NCBI GenBank assembly: GCA_005773755.1
Contig: SXHE01000882.1
Coordinates: forward strand, 1-7,909
Length of the DNA stretch: 7,909 nt
Reading direction: 5' to 3'
DNA from: Planctomycetia bacterium
Lineage (GTDB): Bacteria; Planctomycetota; Planctomycetia; Gemmatales; Gemmataceae
Positions 6,957 to 7,909 of the stretch are shown one piece after another (position 1 is the stretch's first letter; each line of letters starts with the position of its first letter). A program made the position numbers and the translations under genes. The notes beneath the pieces are model-generated. The model was not told the origin of the DNA, did no database searches, and was given only the letters and a program-made list of their open reading frames with translations.

Positions 6957-6982
6957 CCGGCATCGGCCTTTACCGGTGCCGG
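6957..6982 (+). terminator. Hairpin terminator closing the replication block
   Basis: CCGGCATCGG (6957-6966) pairs with CCGGTGCCGG (6973-6982), including one G-T pair, around a six-base loop (CCTTTA). It begins 20 bases after the stop of the 114-aa gene. There is no T-run after it, which is common for hairpin terminators in high-GC bacteria, so termination strength is uncertain. Confidence 0.65.
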
Positions 6983-6989
6983 AACTCGC

Positions 6990-7050
6990 TCCCGCAATTC
7001 CCGCAAAACGTCCCGCGCAACCCTCGATTCCTCGTGATTTCCCGCAATTC
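6990..7050 (+). repeat. CCCGCAAWT motif copies inside the element end
   Basis: CCCGCAATT (6991-6999) is followed directly by CCCGCAAAA (7000-7008), and CCCGCAATT recurs at 7041-7049. TCCCGCAATTC is an exact 11-base repeat at 6990-7000 and 7040-7050, spaced 50 bases. Placement next to a tRNA-type attachment site suggests integrase arm-type or excisionase binding sites, but this is inferred from position. Confidence 0.55.
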
Positions 7051-7137
7051 ACGTATCACCTTGCAAAGTGGCTATTATGTGCGAAAATGCTTGTAATTGC
7101 AGGTGATTCGAGTCCCCGGACGCTCGGCTTTTCGCCC

Positions 7138-7179
7138 CTGAAAATCGCTAGGTCCCCGGTTCAACCCCGGGACTGCCCA
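7138..7179 (+). other. 3' half of a tRNA-Phe gene; probable attR of an integrated element
   Basis: The stretch fits class I tRNA spacing exactly: anticodon loop CTGAAAA (7138-7144, anticodon GAA), anticodon stem 3' strand TCGCT (7145-7149), variable loop AGGTC (7150-7154), T arm CCCGG-TTCAACC-CCGGG (7155-7171), acceptor 3' strand ACTGCCC (7172-7178), discriminator A (7179). CCA is not encoded. The 5' half is missing: the five bases before the loop cannot pair with TCGCT, and no GGGCAGT acceptor strand lies upstream. Tyrosine recombinases often cross over in the anticodon loop and leave exactly such a 3' half. A terminator follows at once, as expected for a native tRNA gene end. The Phe assignment rests on the GAA and A-rich loop. 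Confidence 0.75.
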
Positions 7180-7182
7180 CTC

Positions 7183-7220
7183 AAGGGAACACTGGAAAAA
7201 CCAGTGTTCCCTTTCTCTTT
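7183..7220 (+). terminator. Intrinsic terminator downstream of the tRNA fragment
   Basis: AAGGGAACACTGG (7183-7195) and CCAGTGTTCCCTT (7201-7213) form a perfect 13-bp stem with an A5 loop, followed by the T-rich TTCTCTTT. It begins three bases after the tRNA discriminator base, so it was probably the terminator of the original intact tRNA gene and marks host-side DNA. Confidence 0.88.
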
Positions 7221-7254
7221 CCGGTTGCTTGCCGATCCCTGCGAATGGGGAAAT

Positions 7255-7276
7255 CCCCGCAAATCCCCCGCAAATC
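7255..7276 (+). repeat. Exact tandem 11-base repeat containing the CCCGCAAAT motif
   Basis: CCCCGCAAATC occurs twice back to back (7255-7265 and 7266-7276). The core matches the CCCGCAAWT copies at 6991-7049 on the other side of the tRNA fragment. Confidence 0.6.
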
Positions 7277-7314
7277 CGTCTCGGCTCACGCTCTCTGCTC
7301 TGACCCGCTCGGGG

Positions 7315-7593
7315 TCAGGCGTTGGTTTCCGGCTGGCTCAGGCTTACTGCCGGGGTCACCAAGAACAGGCGATTCTGCCCGTCCACCGTCCGCGATTCCA
7401 CTCGCCCTTCTTCCTTCAGTTGGAGGGCGAGTCCCCAAAACAGGTAGTCCTTGCGCTCGCCGGTGGGGTTCTCTAGCCCCAACTCCCTCCGCGCTTCTGC
7501 TGACGCCACGCCCTCTGGATGCTCCGCGAGGTAGTGAAGAACTGCCTCCTTGATGAGCCACAGTCCCGCTTTGGCTTTTTCGCGTGCGGTCAT
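7315..7593 (-). CDS. Small winged-helix-like protein of unknown function
   Basis: A 92-aa protein. I start it at ATG 7593-7591 because GAGAGG lies eight bases upstream and because the open stretch before it uses rare codons such as AGA and is rich in Cys, Arg and Ser. The sequence has helix AKAGLWLIKEAVLHYLAEHP (7-26), then VASAEARRELGL (29-40), KDYLFWGLALQLKEEGRVES (48-67) and strand NRLFLV (74-79). This is the layout of a winged helix with a recognition-like helix before the wing. I recall similar small proteins in cyanobacteria and planctomycetes, sometimes beside restriction genes, but no partner can be seen here. It reads toward the attR site from the host side. DNA binding is inferred from predicted fold only. 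Confidence 0.8.
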   Translation of the reverse strand: MTAREKAKAGLWLIKEAVLHYLAEHPEGVASAEARRELGLENPTGERKDYLFWGLALQLKEEGRVESRTVDGQNRLFLVTPAVSLSQPETNA

Positions 7594-7736
7594 CGGTAAG
7601 CCTCTCGTTTCAGTTCGGGTGATGTTCTTCCCGGTCCGATATGCGGCTCGCGCCCAGAACGTGCGAAAATGTTCCGATTCGTCGCGTGACTTCGACCGAC
7701 ACCCGCCATAACGCCTTTGCTTGCTTCTAGTTCCTA

Positions 7737-7782
7737 CTCGACTGAATCCTTTTTGCACCTGACCATCTCTAAGCTCGACTGA
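7737..7782. promoter_or_regulatory. Paired 9-base direct repeats upstream of the winged-helix gene
   Basis: CTCGACTGA occurs at 7737-7745 and again at 7774-7782, 37 bases apart start to start, in the 206-base gap before the winged-helix gene. They could be operator half-sites, perhaps for autoregulation. Chance occurrence cannot be excluded. Confidence 0.3.
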
Positions 7783-7799
7783 TGCCGATTCTGTGACGG

Positions 7800-7909
7800 T
7801 CATGCGGCGGGTGCGAGCGTGGTGAGCAAGAGCTCACGCACGGACTCCGGGAGTTTTTCAAGACCCGTGGTTTGACCAGCCTGTGGCAAAAGGGACTCGG
7901 CCCACAGCC
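7800..7909 (-). CDS. 3' end of an unidentified gene (partial)
   Basis: Reading the minus strand in from the window edge gives 35 codons ending in TGA (7802-7800). The peptide runs LWAESLLPQAGQTTG and then LEKLPESVRELLLTTLAP, with codon use typical of this genome and a helical C-terminus. The other two frames look less protein-like. It is too short to name. The gene starts outside the window and would be transcribed toward the winged-helix gene, so the two may share a transcript. Confidence 0.6.
   Translation of the reverse strand, partial: LWAESLLPQAGQTTGLEKLPESVRELLLTTLAPAA

Noticed and set aside
7090..7179. A complete tRNA gene
   Set aside because: No 5' acceptor strand, D arm or 5' anticodon stem can be found for the canonical 3' half.
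6990..7276. CRISPR array
   Set aside because: The repeats are only 9-11 bases, irregularly spaced and without equal-length spacers.
7594..7803. Earlier start for the winged-helix gene at 7803, where ATGA overlaps the stop of the upstream gene
   Set aside because: The overlap is tempting, but the added 70 residues use rare codons and look non-coding. The ATG at 7593 has its own ribosome site.

Overview
The window is high-GC DNA (many stretches 65-77% G+C) that looks like a planctomycete of the Gemmata group. The reasons are a DUF1580-type small helix-turn-helix protein, a protein with the GPKT(x)GK...NAxxHGL N-terminal signature common in these genomes, and a DUF3854-like TOPRIM/AAA+ replication protein followed by a small TubC-docking-like protein. 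This assignment comes from family recognition, not from a database search.

Left part (1-2280, minus strand): a type III-style adenine methyltransferase gene (mod-like, 237-2114). It is followed 10 bases after its stop by an unannotated-looking 59-codon gene (47-226) with a strong ribosome binding site, then by a 16-bp near-perfect palindromic hairpin at the window edge (1-33). No restriction (res) subunit is visible. The methyltransferase gene carries an 11-G homopolymer inside a small inverted repeat, which makes it a candidate for phase variation. Its central target-recognition region is much lower in G+C than its two ends.

Middle (2280-3670): a divergently transcribed 340-aa protein of unknown function, then about 370 bases without a convincing gene. 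That stretch holds several inverted repeats, including two 8-bp helices in pseudoknot order, and a 16-bp copy (inverted) of a sequence in the tail of the replication gene.

Replication block (3671-6982, plus strand): a DUF1580 protein, an 831-aa TOPRIM plus AAA+ helicase-like protein, and a 114-aa protein whose GTG start overlaps the preceding TGA. A 10-bp stem hairpin closes the block. This resembles the replication module of an integrated plasmid, phage satellite or integrative element.

Right edge (6983-7220): repeated CCCGCAAWT motifs lead into an isolated 3' half of a tRNA, running from a CTGAAAA anticodon loop (GAA, Phe) to the discriminator base, with no 5' half. A classic intrinsic terminator follows directly. 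I read this as attR of an element inserted in a tRNA-Phe gene, so the element lies to the left and host chromosome probably begins at about 7180.

Beyond it (7221-7909) are a small winged-helix-like gene and the 3' end of another gene, both on the minus strand.
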